Assembly (NCBI GenBank): GCA_038501625.1
Contig: JAZAYU010000079.1
Location: 744,001-808,000, forward strand
Direction: 5' to 3'
DNA: 64,000 nucleotides
Origin: Corbicula japonica
Lineage: Eukaryota; Mollusca; Bivalvia; Venerida; Cyrenidae
A program made the position numbers and the translations under genes. Positions 48,391 to 61,000 of this stretch are shown here, piece by piece. Every line of letters begins with the position of its first letter. Positions within the stretch are counted from its first letter, which is position 1. The notes below the pieces were generated by a model. It had not been told where the DNA came from. It worked only from the letters and a program-made list of their open reading frames with translations, and searched no databases.

Positions 48391-50510
48391 AACTGTCTAG
48401 TCGATTCTCGAATACTTATTAACTGGCAAGTCGATTCTCGAATACTTATTAACTGGCAAGTCGATTCTCGAATACTTATTAACTGGCAAGTCGATTCTCG
48501 AATACTTTTTAACTGGCAAGTCGATTCTTAAATACTTATTAACTGGCAAGTCGATTCTCGAATACTTATAAACTGGCAAGTCGATTCTCAAACACTTATT
48601 AACTGGCAAGTCGATTCTCAAATACTTATTAACTAGCAAATCGATTATCAAACACTTATTAACTGGCAAGTCGATTCTCGAATACTTATTAACTGGCAAG
48701 TCGATTCTCGAATACTTTTTAACTGGCAAGTCGATTCTTAAATACTTATTAACTGGCAAGTCGATTCTCGAATACTTATAAACTGGCAAGTCGATTCTCA
48801 AACACTTATTAACTGGCAAGTCGATTCTCAAATACGTATTAACTAGCAAATCGATTCTCAAACACTTATTAACTGGCAAGGCGATTCTCGAACACCTATA
48901 AAATGGCAAGTCGATTCTCGAATACTTATTAACTGGCAAGTCGATTCTCGAATACTTATAAACTGGCAAGTCGATTCTCGAATACTTATAAACTGGCAAG
49001 TCGATTCTCGAATACTTATAAACTGGCAAGTCGATTCTCAAATACTTATTAACTGGCAAGTCGATTCTCAAATTCTTATTAACTGGAAAGTCGATTCTCG
49101 AATACTTATTAACTGGCATGTCGATTCTTGAATACTTATTAACTGGCAAGTGGATTCTCGAATACTTATTAACTGGCAAGTCGATTCTCGAATACTTATA
49201 AACTGGCAAGTCGATTCTCGAATACTTATTAACTGGCAAGTCGATTCTCGAATACTTATAAACTGGCAAGTCGATTCTCGAATACTTATAAACTGGCAAG
49301 TCGATTCTCAAATACTTATTAACTGGCAAATCGAATCTCGAATACTTATAAACTGGCAAGTCGATTTTCGAATACTTATAAACTGGAAAGTCGATTTTAA
49401 AATACTTATTAACTGGCAAGTCGATTCTCGAATACTTATATACTGGCAAGTCGATTCTCGAATACTTATTAACTGGCAAGTTGATTCTCGAATACTTATT
49501 AACTGGCGAGTTGATTCTCGAATACTTATCAACTGGCAAGTTGATTCTCAAATACTTATTAACTGGCAAATCGATTCTCGAATACTAATAAACTGGCAAG
49601 TCGATTCTCGAATACTTATAAACTGGCAAGTCGATTCTCAAATACTTATTAACTGGCAAGTCGATTCTCAAATTCTTTTTAACTGGCAAGTCGATTCTTG
49701 AATGGTTGTTAACTGGCAAGTTGATTCTCAAATACTTATTAACTGGCAAGTCGATTCTCAAATACATATAAACTGGCAAGTCGATTCTCGAATACTTATT
49801 AACTAACAAGTCGATTCTCAAATACTTATTAACTGGCAAGTCAGTTCTCGAATACTTATAAACTTGCAAGTCGACTCTCAAATACTTATTAACTGGCAAG
49901 TCGATTATCAAACACTTATTAACTGGCAAGTCAGTTCTCGAATACTTATAAACTGGCAAGTCGATTCTCAAATACTTATTAACTGGCAAGTCGATTCTCA
50001 AATTCTGATTAAATGGCAAGTCGATTCTCGAATAGTTATTAACTGGCAAGTCGATTCTCGAATACTTATAAACTGGCAAGTCGATTCTCAAATACGTATT
50101 AACTGGCAAGTCGATTCTCGAATAGTTATTAACTGGCAAGTCGATTCTCGAATACTTATTAACTGGCAAGTCGATTCTCAAATAATTATAAACTAGCAAG
50201 TCAGTTCTCGAATTCTTATTAAATGGCAAGTCGATTCTCAAATTCTTATTAACTGGCAAATCGATTCTCAAACACTTATTAGCTGGCAAGTCGATTCTCG
50301 AATACTTATTAACTGGCAAGTCGATTCTCGAATACTTATAAACTGGCAAGTCGATTCTCAAATACGTATTAACTGGCAAGTCGATTCTCAAATTCTTATT
50401 AACTGGCAAGTCAGTTCTCGAATACTTATAAACTGACAAGTCAGTTCTCGAATACTTATTAACTGGCAAGTCGGTTCTCGAATACTTATTTATTATCAAC
50501 TCGGCTCTTA
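48391..50510. repeat. 2.1-kb 30-bp minisatellite, open in frame on both strands
   Basis: About 70 copies of a unit close to AACTGGCAAGTCGATTCTCG followed by AATACTTATT, almost all exactly 30 bp. Because 30 is a multiple of three the array stays in phase. The minus strand reads a decapeptide repeat (YSRIDLPVNK and variants) interrupted near 49587 by one AAG-to-TAG change, and the plus strand reads DSRILINWQV repeats. There is no initiating context, signal sequence or splice-bounded exon, so I treat it as satellite DNA. Confidence 0.93.
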
Positions 50511-51967
50511 AACACAAATCAAATCAAATATAATTGTAACATTCATTACATAATTATACATTTAATAAATAATGAAGATAAAGAAACGTTGATCGTGAAT
50601 CAACATGTGTTGACACCTAGATCATGATCTAGTTGACCTTTAGATTACAGAATAACGTGATGCCAACTGGTCATCTTACAATGGGAATTTCAAGATAGCA
50701 AATAAGACTGAGGAGTGCCGTCCGATCAGGATCTGCACTGTCTGCTTTTTTATTTATTAGGTTATTTCTGACCAAAAAGCAAACAGTGAAGTTACAGATC
50801 GGACGGTGAAGATGATCAAGCATTGGACACCAAAATTAAACAGTGTTTTACGGAAGGTTGTGTGTGAGCACATGAACTGTTTATAAAACTCGTGAAAAAT
50901 AGAAGCTGATGATGTTTAATAAAACTGAATGAAAACTCCTTTTAACATGTGGCTTTTTACATATCCTAACAACAGCGTTATCCAATATTCAATTTAAAAT
51001 AATTACTTTTGTCTTTTGAAAATGACTGTTGTATCTATCGATAAAAAACTATAGTTAACGCATGAAACGTTTTGCCCACTTTAACTGGACACTGTTGCAT
51101 GTAAAAGCACAAATACGTATGTTAAAATAAAAGTAACATTGCTGAGCGGTAAATGCAGGTAATAATAAACATTACCGGGACCAGAAAACCTGGCATCAGA
51201 TCTCGATGGCAGGAATAAAAAACGCAAAGGCTATAATTATGCAATCATGATGTTCGATAGAAAGAGCTTACAAAATATATTTCGTAGCAGCATAAAGCAG
51301 ATCAGCAACAAGGATAAACAATACTTACCTTTTAATATGCCTATTACTTGTTTACAAATAGGGGTACTAATAGTGGTAATAATGGTTTTGTCAAGTATAG
51401 ACGCTGGGCACGCAATAACCTTACATTGAGACAAGAGCACCTGGAGTAAAATCAGCAAGAACCCGAAACAGGAATAAAGGAAAAAAAGAAACAGACCGAG
51501 CTTCAATGTTCTTTTACATTATTTCCAAAGAAATTTTCAAATAAAACATTCTTAACCACTGTCACTGTCGTGCAAATAAGGAGTTAGACAAAGCGATCAA
51601 TTGTAGGTGTTTATGATTAAGCGTGCAGAGCCCTGAAGAATAATGGCTCAATGAACAAATATACACAGAACAATAACCGTAAAAGATGTGACAAGGTAGG
51701 CAACTAAAGACCATCATGTACTACAAATGTTTAACATTTAACAAACGTGTATTTGAAATTGATTACAATATGTACATCCATGCAAAGTTTGGGGAGAGAA
51801 AGAACTCTCTATAGGTTTTTTTCTACCATGGTATAATGGCCCTGTCGGCCAGATACAGCCATTATGAAACTAAGTAAATTAAAGGTCCTAAAAGTTTGTA
51901 AGTGGTAATATTGCAAGCCCGTCCCTTTAAAAATTAAATACAAAGACACCGAACGTGTTAATAACAT
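50511..51967. other. Non-coding stretch between minisatellite and cysteine-module gene
   Basis: A short reversed R1 fragment is present at about 51421-51480. A hydrophobic frame on the minus strand (51506-51237) starts at TTG and overlaps it, so it is not counted as a gene. Confidence 0.4.
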
Positions 51968-51973
51968 TTTATT
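51968..51973 (-). terminator. Candidate polyadenylation signal of the module gene
   Basis: TTTATT on the plus strand is AATAAA on the minus strand, about 78 bases after the TGA at 52051-52053 and so well placed for the short 3' UTR of terminal exon T1. Confidence 0.6.
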
Positions 51974-52050
51974 TAGTAATAACAAATCAAAATATAAAAC
52001 CATCCATAAACTCGAAGATGATCTCACATAACATCAATCACAAAGCACTT

Positions 52051-55000
52051 TCATACTGAAAACAAATAAAAATGTATTAAAATTTCTATTGCTTGTACTA
52101 GAGATTGAAAGCAAAACAAAATGAAATATTCATATCTGGGACAGACACATTCAGGAAATACTGCTTTCACGCCATACAAAAATGTAGAGGAATAGATAGC
52201 GAACGTCTGTTTATAATATGATCACTTTTTTCAAAGTTAACTTGAAAAAGAAACCCCGAGGGTTTAAAGCCTTGTACAGGTCAACGGCAAAGCATTTTGC
52301 CACTCGTGGTTAAAACCAGGACCTGGAATGCATCAACCTGACACTTGCTTCTTCAGGTTCTCATAAAAACAGGTATAACCTTCCTTGGTAAATTAACTGG
52401 TACCAATCCGATATTCGGAAATTTATTTTTGCATGCAAAAGCACACAAAGACATAAAACAGTAGTGCTTATGGCACATTTAAGCAAAATGAGAAGGATGA
52501 TAACAAGTTGCTATCAGGACAAGCCTCGTTTGCAACTCAGAAGTTTTTCATTTTACACAAAGTTAAATCTAAACATTACAATATGATTATTTTTTAAACA
52601 AAGTTAATGCCAACTTTAAAATTTATGCATTTGAAAGTTATCATACCATTAGGTACGTGACAATTGCAGTGACCATGTTCACCGTTAGGATCGTGGATTT
52701 CACAGTGAGGTGATCCATGATGGCACACGTGGGTAGCACAGTCTGTATCTACTTTACATGTCTCTGCCTGACGTACTGAAAAAAGACGTTGCCATAAAAT
52801 GTGTATTTTATCTAAACATGAAACATATTTTCTTTTTATTTTACAAAAATGTTAAATTTAAAACAGGTACATGATAATTTTAACAGTTTTAATGACAATT
52901 TGACATTTCAAATGAAATTATTAGTGTTAGCAGTATCCACGTTCGGCAGTATAATGTATTTCGCATCTGGGCGGTACAAATTGAGTTCAAGATGCCCTCT
53001 CCACTTGACGTAAATATATCAATGGACATACACTCTATGCCAAAAGAAAGTGTGCACTGTTTTGGTGAATTTTCATTAACTGTTTTTCATTTAGCCTTTT
53101 AGAAATATTTGGTATCAAACTGAAATGAGATCATGGACAGTTTTACAATAAAATTTAACGCAACATGTGTTTAATATAAAGTTCAAGTAGATAGAGTCGA
53201 ACTGAGATGAACTGCCATTGTGTGGTACATACCATTAGGTACGTGACAATTACAGTGACCATGTGCACTGTTAGGATCGTGTATTTCACAGTGAGGTGAT
53301 CCATGATGGCAAGTGTGGTTGGAACAGTCTGTATCTACTTTACAGGTCTCTGCCTGACGTACTGAAAAAAGTCAACATATACTTTATAATTACAATATGT
53401 AACTAAGTAAAAGCGGTAGAGTCTATTCAATGGTAGAAAAGCAAGCTTATCTCAGTGAAAGTTCAATAAATGACAAAGTACGTGTTTGCGTTAATTAAGT
53501 ACTAACAAAACCGAATTATAAAACTATCAATAAACTCGAAATTGAATTCACTTTACACCAATCGCTTAACACTTTCATACTGAAAAGAAAACAAATAAAA
53601 ATGTATGAACATTACAGTTGTTTAAACGTATAAACTAAATGTATTACACTTGTTTTTACTACAGCCTGAATGCAAAACAAAATGAAATATGCATGGACAA
53701 CGACATTCAGGAAAAAGTGCCTACCCACAAAACATAAAAGATAGAGTAATAGAGAGCGAATGTTGGTGATTTGTGAATAATATGATCATTTTTTTCAAAA
53801 ATTAATTAAATATCGAATACCCGAGGGTATACAGCTTCGTTAAGGTCAGCAACGAAGCGTTTTGCCACTCGGGTTTACAACCAGGTTCTAGCATGCATCA
53901 ACCTGAAACTTGCTTCTTCAAGTTCTCATACAAACGTATAAGCTTCCCTGGCAAATTTACTGCAACCCATCCCCTATTCGAGAAAGTTGAAGAAAGACAT
54001 AAAACATAAGTACTCCTGGCACATTAAAGCAAACTGGGGAGGAGCTGCATAGCAAGGTTTTGTCAACTTGAAAGTTTATGCATTTGAAAGTTATCATACC
54101 ATTAGGTACGTGACAATTACAGTGACCATGTTCACCGTTAGGATCGTGGATTTCACAGTGAGGTGATCCGTGATGGCACACGTGGGTAGCACAGTCTGTA
54201 TCTACTTTACATGTCTCTGCCTGACGTACTGGAAAAAGACATCATATTTAGAACATTTAAACAAATAACATATTTGTTTTAAGGTATTGCGCCTTTCATT
54301 ATTGCTTTGCCATAGACAAGAAAGAAAGATATGAAAATCTCTCAAACGGCACAATGCAGTTCCATCAAACTTTGCAAAAACCAATGTTATTAATATCTGT
54401 TTAATTTACTAACGCTAAGAAAAGTTAGAACAGTAAAGCAAAATAGTTAGACCCAAAAAAACCCCTAAAATTCTATTTGCAATTTATCACAAACACGAAG
54501 CAACACTTAACATCAATTTAAATGTCTTGATGAGTAATGAGTTACTGACAACGATACCTAAGGTCCTTTGGTCTAACAAATGTACACAATGTGAGTTATT
54601 TGAAAAAGTGTGTATGACCTTCAATTTCCTGGTCGCGAAAATAGATTACATAAAAATAAAAATATTGATTTCTCTCTTCACAATTGAAAGTTCTTTTTAA
54701 GGACCATAGATAATGCTGTCAGTATCATTTTATGCATGTTGACATTTGAATTATTGTTTTGTGATGCTTCCTTTTTGTGATAAATTGCAAATATAATTTT
54801 AGGGATTTGTTAGTTTTCTACTGTTCTAACTTATCTTAACATATGCAAAATTATCATACACTTATAGCATTTATTTGTGCAAAGTTCGATGGAAGTGCAT
54901 TGTGCCGCTTGAGAGATTTATATATTTTTCTTTTTCGTCTATGGAAAAGCAACGGTGAAAGGGGCAATACCTTAAGACACTTGAAGATATATGCATTTAG

Positions 55001-58000
55001 AACTTATGACAATTGCAGTGACCATGTATACAGGCTGGATCGGGTATTTTACAGCGAGGTGATTCGTGATCCTTGAGAAATAAAATATTTACATATACAT
55101 TTATTAATTATCTAAACATAAGAACATACTTTTTTATTAAACACAAATTTTCAATGCAAAACAAAATCATGATTATTTTCCAATATTGTAAACCATAGTG
55201 CGCACGTGGGCGACAAAATCCGGATTCAAATGTTCAGGTCTTTGCTTGAAGATAGGGTTCCAGTTCAATGATAAGTAAGAATCGGGCTGAATGTTATAAA
55301 ACTGAGATAAGGAAACCAGTCTCAAATCTAAATCATCTGATTGGCTGAAATGGCGACTGGTTGCGCTCAAGTAGGCAGTAATAAGCATTTCCATATCTGC
55401 CCATTATCAGACTCAATCAAAACAGCCTGCAATATTTTCATTTTCGTGTGCGAAAGCTTTCGAATTACTTTTTTAAATCTTTTATAACTTTTCTTATCGT
55501 ATGTAAAATAAAGATGTAAAATTACAACATTTATTTGTGCATTTAGCCGTTAGAGAGATTTTAATTATTTTCTTTTTTACCGATGACAGACAATGACGAC
55601 AGTAGACGGCCCTTTATGCATGTTCGTTATTAATTTTCACAAAGATGTCAAATTAAGAGAAACTGTCATTATGAGGTTACATACCATTAGGCACGTGACA
55701 GTTGCAGTGACCATGTTCACCGTTAGGATCGTGTATTTCACAGTGAGGGGATCCATGATGGCAAGTGTGGTTGACACAGTCTGTATCTACTTTACATGTC
55801 TCTGCCTGACGTACTAAAAAGACATATACAATTACAAACTTAAAACCAATGCATTTAATTCTCAATGTACAATTCGGTGCATGACAAAAACTGAAAAAAC
55901 GTACATAGTTTTTACAGTTTAATAAGAACCTTTTAATGAAACAACATGTTCGTTATTATTTTTAAATCAAATTTATGACAATTTGAAAGTAAATGCCTTC
56001 AGAACTTATCATACCAAAAGGTGCGTGACAATTGCAGTGACCATGTACACCGGCTGGGTCGTGTACTTCACAGTGAGGTGATCCGTGATGGCACACGTGG
56101 TTTGCACAATCTGCATCAGTTGTACACGACTCTGCTTGACGAACTGAGAAAAATAAATCAAATAGTATAAATATATGGTTTAAAACACAAACATTAAAAC
56201 AGATCATTTTTATTTTACCCAGGGGCATGTGTTTAACGAAAAAATGAGCTCGTGATTTTCTTAGAAAAAAAGTTGATATCAACTTGAAAAGAAATGTCAT
56301 TTATAGGAAAAATACCGCTCCTGCGTAGAAGCTATTCCAGTTCCATGTTTGTTAGCAAAGTCGTGTATTTCGCATTTCGGTATACCGTGATGTACACGTG
56401 GGTGCAGCAATATGTACTGAATTTGCAAATCTCTGCTCAAAGGAAGAATCCTAATTAAACGATTAACCTCATAAATGTAAAACATAACCATAAAATTTTA
56501 CCAAGATGATAACAGATTGAGAGGAACCTTGGTTATAAGTCATCTTACCGTTAGGTACGTGACAATTACAGTGACCATGTTCAGCGTTAGGATCGTGAAT
56601 TTCACAGTGAGGTGATCCATGATGGCAAGTGTGGTTGACACAATCTGTATCTACTTTACAGGTCTCTGCCTGACGTACTGAGAAATAAGATGTTACCATA
56701 AATGTGTATTTTATCTAAACAGGAAATGTATTTTCTTTTTATTTTACACAAATGTTAAATTTAAAACAGGTACATGATAATTTAAACTATTTTAATGTCA
56801 ATTTGACATTAAAATCATGTTATTAGTGTTAGCAGTGACCACGAAATTAGATCATAGAAGATAGTTTTACAATATAATTTAACGCAACATGTGTTAAATA
56901 TAAAGGTTGACATAGCTAGTTGCAAACTGAGAAGAACAGTCATTATTAGGTAACATACCATTAGGTACGTGACAATTGCAGTGACCATGTTCACCGTTAG
57001 GATCGTGAATTTCACAGTGAGGTGATCCGTGATGGCAAGTGTGGTTCACACAGTCTGTATCTACTTTACATGTCTCTGCCTGACGAACTGAAAGATGCAT
57101 TATGCATACCAGAAATTGCAACGAGGAAAACACAGCCTCTCAAAAGTAGAGAGGAAATGAGGGCACAAGTATATAAGAATATCAATTTCAAATAAGACAC
57201 CCAATTTTTATTGAAAAAGAGAACCCTTTGGGTTACCGCCTTGAATAGGTCAATGGCAAAATAATTTGCCACTGGGGGTTAAAACCAGGTTCTAGATTGC
57301 ACAAACCTTACACCTACCCCAACAGGTTTTCAAATGAACAAACAAGTACAATTGTCTCAGTGAAATAACTTCAACCCACCCATCGATGCGACAATCTTGA
57401 AGGCAAAAGGACATAAACATATAGAATAAAGAAGCTATTAATCGAGCTCTTAGGTTCTTTTTAAGATTTCCCTATAAACCTTCATAACTTCTTAAACACC
57501 TGACACCGCCGTGCAACCAAAGAGGAAAACATATTTACATGATTTTAACAGTGTTTTACAGTGTTTTGTTGTTTTTTTGTCACCAAAAACATACCAAAAG
57601 GTGCATGACAGTTGCAGTGACCATGTACACCGGCTGGGTCGTGTATTTCACAGTGAGGTGATCCGTGATGGCACACGTGGCTTGCGCAGTCTGCGTCAGT
57701 TGTACATGACTCTGCTTGACGAACTTTAAAAAATAATAGTATAAATATATGGTTAAAACATGAAAATATGTCTTTTTATTTTTAATCATTATTTAACGTA
57801 AAACGTGTTCGTAATTTTCTTAGAAAACAAGATGATGTCAAATGAAAGGAAATGTCATAAGAAAACATGCTCCTGCTTATTATCTTTTCCAGTGACCATG
57901 TTCGCAAGATCGTGTATTTTGCAGCACGGTGAACCATGATGCATACGTGGGCGCTGCAATATACATTAAATTTGCACATCACTGCGTGACATAAATATAT

Positions 58001-61000
58001 CAATACAACGATGATTTAATAATTGTAGGCCAAAACTAGGAATCGAACCCGCTCGGCGACAGCGCCTAGCCATATGAAAGTAAAACATTTTGTGATAAAT
58101 ATTGACAATAGAGGACTGAGAGGAACTGGAGTTATAAGTCAACTTACCGTTAGGTACGTGACAATTACAGTGACCATGTTCGGCGTTAGGATCGTGAATT
58201 TCACAGTGAGGTGATCCGTGATGGCAAGTGTGGTTGACACAATCTGTATTTACTTTACATGTCTCTGCCTGACGTACTGTAAAGAACGTACATATTTGTG
58301 TACATTTTAAATAAGAAACTTTTCGGTAAACTATTTCCTCAACCGTAAAAGAAATAAAACGTTCGAAATTATTTTTAAATCGATGAAAAGGGAAATTTGA
58401 AAGCAACATATCACGACAAAAATGAAAATATTGCAGGCTCCGATTAAGCCTGCTCATTGGCAGTAATGGAAATGCATATTACTGCGCACACCGCCTAGTT
58501 ACGAGTGGAGCGCAACACACTCTTTACACTAGTAAACAATACAATTTTGATCCATCGCAAACGATGGTGTGCTTATGGCGGTGAACATGGAACTTTCAAT
58601 GCGATATTGCCAGTTTAACACAATTCCATGATCAGCGGCATATTGTCCCGAGATAAAAGAATGGGGTTTCCTTAAACGAGAAAACATTGGGCGGAACTGA
58701 ATAGAATGGAATTTCGACAGGGGATCTGCATATCAAAGAGAACGCCAAAGGCAAAAATTAAAATCCAGGGTTGAGTGAAAAATTACCAGTTCTAAACTGG
58801 CTGTGATTGAACAACAACCAATCTTAAAACCCTGCCGAAATATTAAAACAAAAGTAATATCGTGCTCAACGATCTTCAAATGGCGAAGCTAATAACGACA
58901 CTGCTTAAGACACATTCATGTCAATGGACACATTCATGTTAATGGACACATTCATGTCAATGGACACATTCATGTCAATGTAAAAAGTAAATTCATTTTG
59001 AACTTCTCATACCAAAAGGTGTGTGACAATTGCAGTGACCATGTGCACCGGCTGGATCGTGTATTTCACAGTGAGGTGATCCGTGATGGCACACATGGCT
59101 TGCGCAGTCTGCGTCAGTTGTACAAGACTCTGCTTGACGAACTGTATGCAAATAGTATAAATATAATTATGGTTTAAACTATGAAAATAGATCATTTCTA
59201 TTCCATCCAGTGGCACGTGTTTAACAAAAAATGAGCTCGTGATTTTCGTAGAAAAAAGATGATGTCAATTTCAAAGAAAATGTCATTGATATGAAAAATA
59301 AGCTCCTGCGCAAAAGCTATTCCAGTGCCATGTTCGCTAGCAAGATCGTGTATTTCGCAGCAAGATCAACCATGATGTACTCGTGGGCGCAGTAATAAGT
59401 ATTGATTTTGCGCATCTCTGCTTGGCGTAAGTATATCAAGTAAACGGCAAGTTAATAATTTAAAGCCAACGCTTGGAATCGAACCCGTACCGCGACAGCG
59501 CATATCCACATAAATGTAAAACATTACCATAACTATTTACAAAGAGGATGTCAGAATGAGAGGAACCTAAGTTATAAGTCATCTTACCATTGGGCACGTG
59601 ACAATTGCAGTGACCATGTTCACCATTAGGATCGTGTATTTCACAATGAGGGGATCCATGATGGCACACGTGGGTAGCACAGTCTGTATCTACTTTACAT
59701 GTCTCTGCTTGGCGTACTAACAAAACAATATTATAACTTTTAAACATTTTTTTTCAATTAAAATATCTGTATATATTTTTAACACAAACATGTTCGGGAT
59801 TGTTTGAATATATGTGTAGGCCTACATAAAATTAAATACATTATATTGTACATTTAAAACTTACTATACAATTTGGTACGTGACAGTTGCATTGGCCATG
59901 TTTGAACATGAAACTGTCCGTTCTATTTTATCGATGTACATAAAGGTTATATGCAATGCATGTTGACGATAACACAAAATCGATATAAAATTAAGGTATT
60001 GTTATTTACAGGAGCCTACAGTGAGATACGTGACAGTTGCGGTGACCGTGTTCCCTGTTTAATTAAGAAGATGTTAAATTGAGAGGAACTATTATTAGGT
60101 AACATACCATTAGGTACGTGACAATTGCAGTGACCATGTTCACCGTTAGGATCGTGTATTTCACAGTGAGGTGATCCATGATGGCAAGTGTGGTTGACAC
60201 AATCTGTATCTACTTTACATGTCTCTGCCTGACGTACTAAAAAGACATACACAAGTACAAACTTAATTTGCACATCTCTGCTTTAAGAAAGAATACCAAT
60301 TAAACGAGTAGTTAATAAGTGTAAGCAATCGCATGGAATCGAACCTGTAAGGCGACTGAGCATATCCACATCAATGCAATACATTATTATTATACAAATT
60401 TACAAAGAGGATGTCAAATTGAGAGGAACCTAAGTTATAAGTCATCTTACCATTAGGTACGTGACAATTGCAGTGACCATGTTCACCATTAGGATCGTGT
60501 ATTTCACAGTGAGGGGATCCATGATGACACACGTGGGTAGCACAGTCTGTATCTACTTTACATGTCTCTGCCTGACGTACTAATAAAACATAATTAAACA
60601 TAATTAAAACTTTTAAACTTTTTCAATAATTTTAAATATGGGTACTATTATATATATTTAATATAAACACGTTCCTGATTGTTTGAAGATATGTATAGGT
60701 CTATGCTTACTTCAAAGTAAATACATTTAAAACGTATCATACCATTAGGTACGTGACAATTGCATTGACGATGTTTCAACATTTTTATCGGTTTACGTTA
60801 AGTTTAAATAAAATACATTTTGATGAAAATTTTTTTAACAAACTAATAACTTGAGAGATATTGTCATTTACAAGAACCTACAGTTGCTTTGACCATGTCT
60901 AAACCCGAAACTGTTCGTACTTTTTTCGATGTACATGATGGTTAAATGCAATGCATGTTGATGATAACTTTTTTCTTTACAAAATCGATGTAAACTTGAA

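Noticed and set aside
48391..50517. Minus-strand frames of 390 and 310 codons and plus-strand frames of 183 and 110 codons as protein genes
   Set aside because: They are produced by the 30-bp satellite. Open frames on both strands, no start context and no flanking exons. Kept only as a finding to test.
51160..51205. MPGFLVP exon ending in phase 0 at a GTAATG donor on the minus strand as the Notch-ligand start
   Set aside because: Phase fits, but it would give a start of seven residues with no signal-peptide core before VIAGDTWFELR, which is implausible for a type I membrane ligand.
51237..51506. A hydrophobic minus-strand frame (LFLFFLYSCFGFLLILLQVL) as signal-peptide exon of the Notch-ligand gene
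   Set aside because: It begins at TTG, overlaps a reversed R1 fragment, and its best donor (GTAAGT near 51328) leaves phase 1, whereas the MNNL exon at 43184 needs phase 0.
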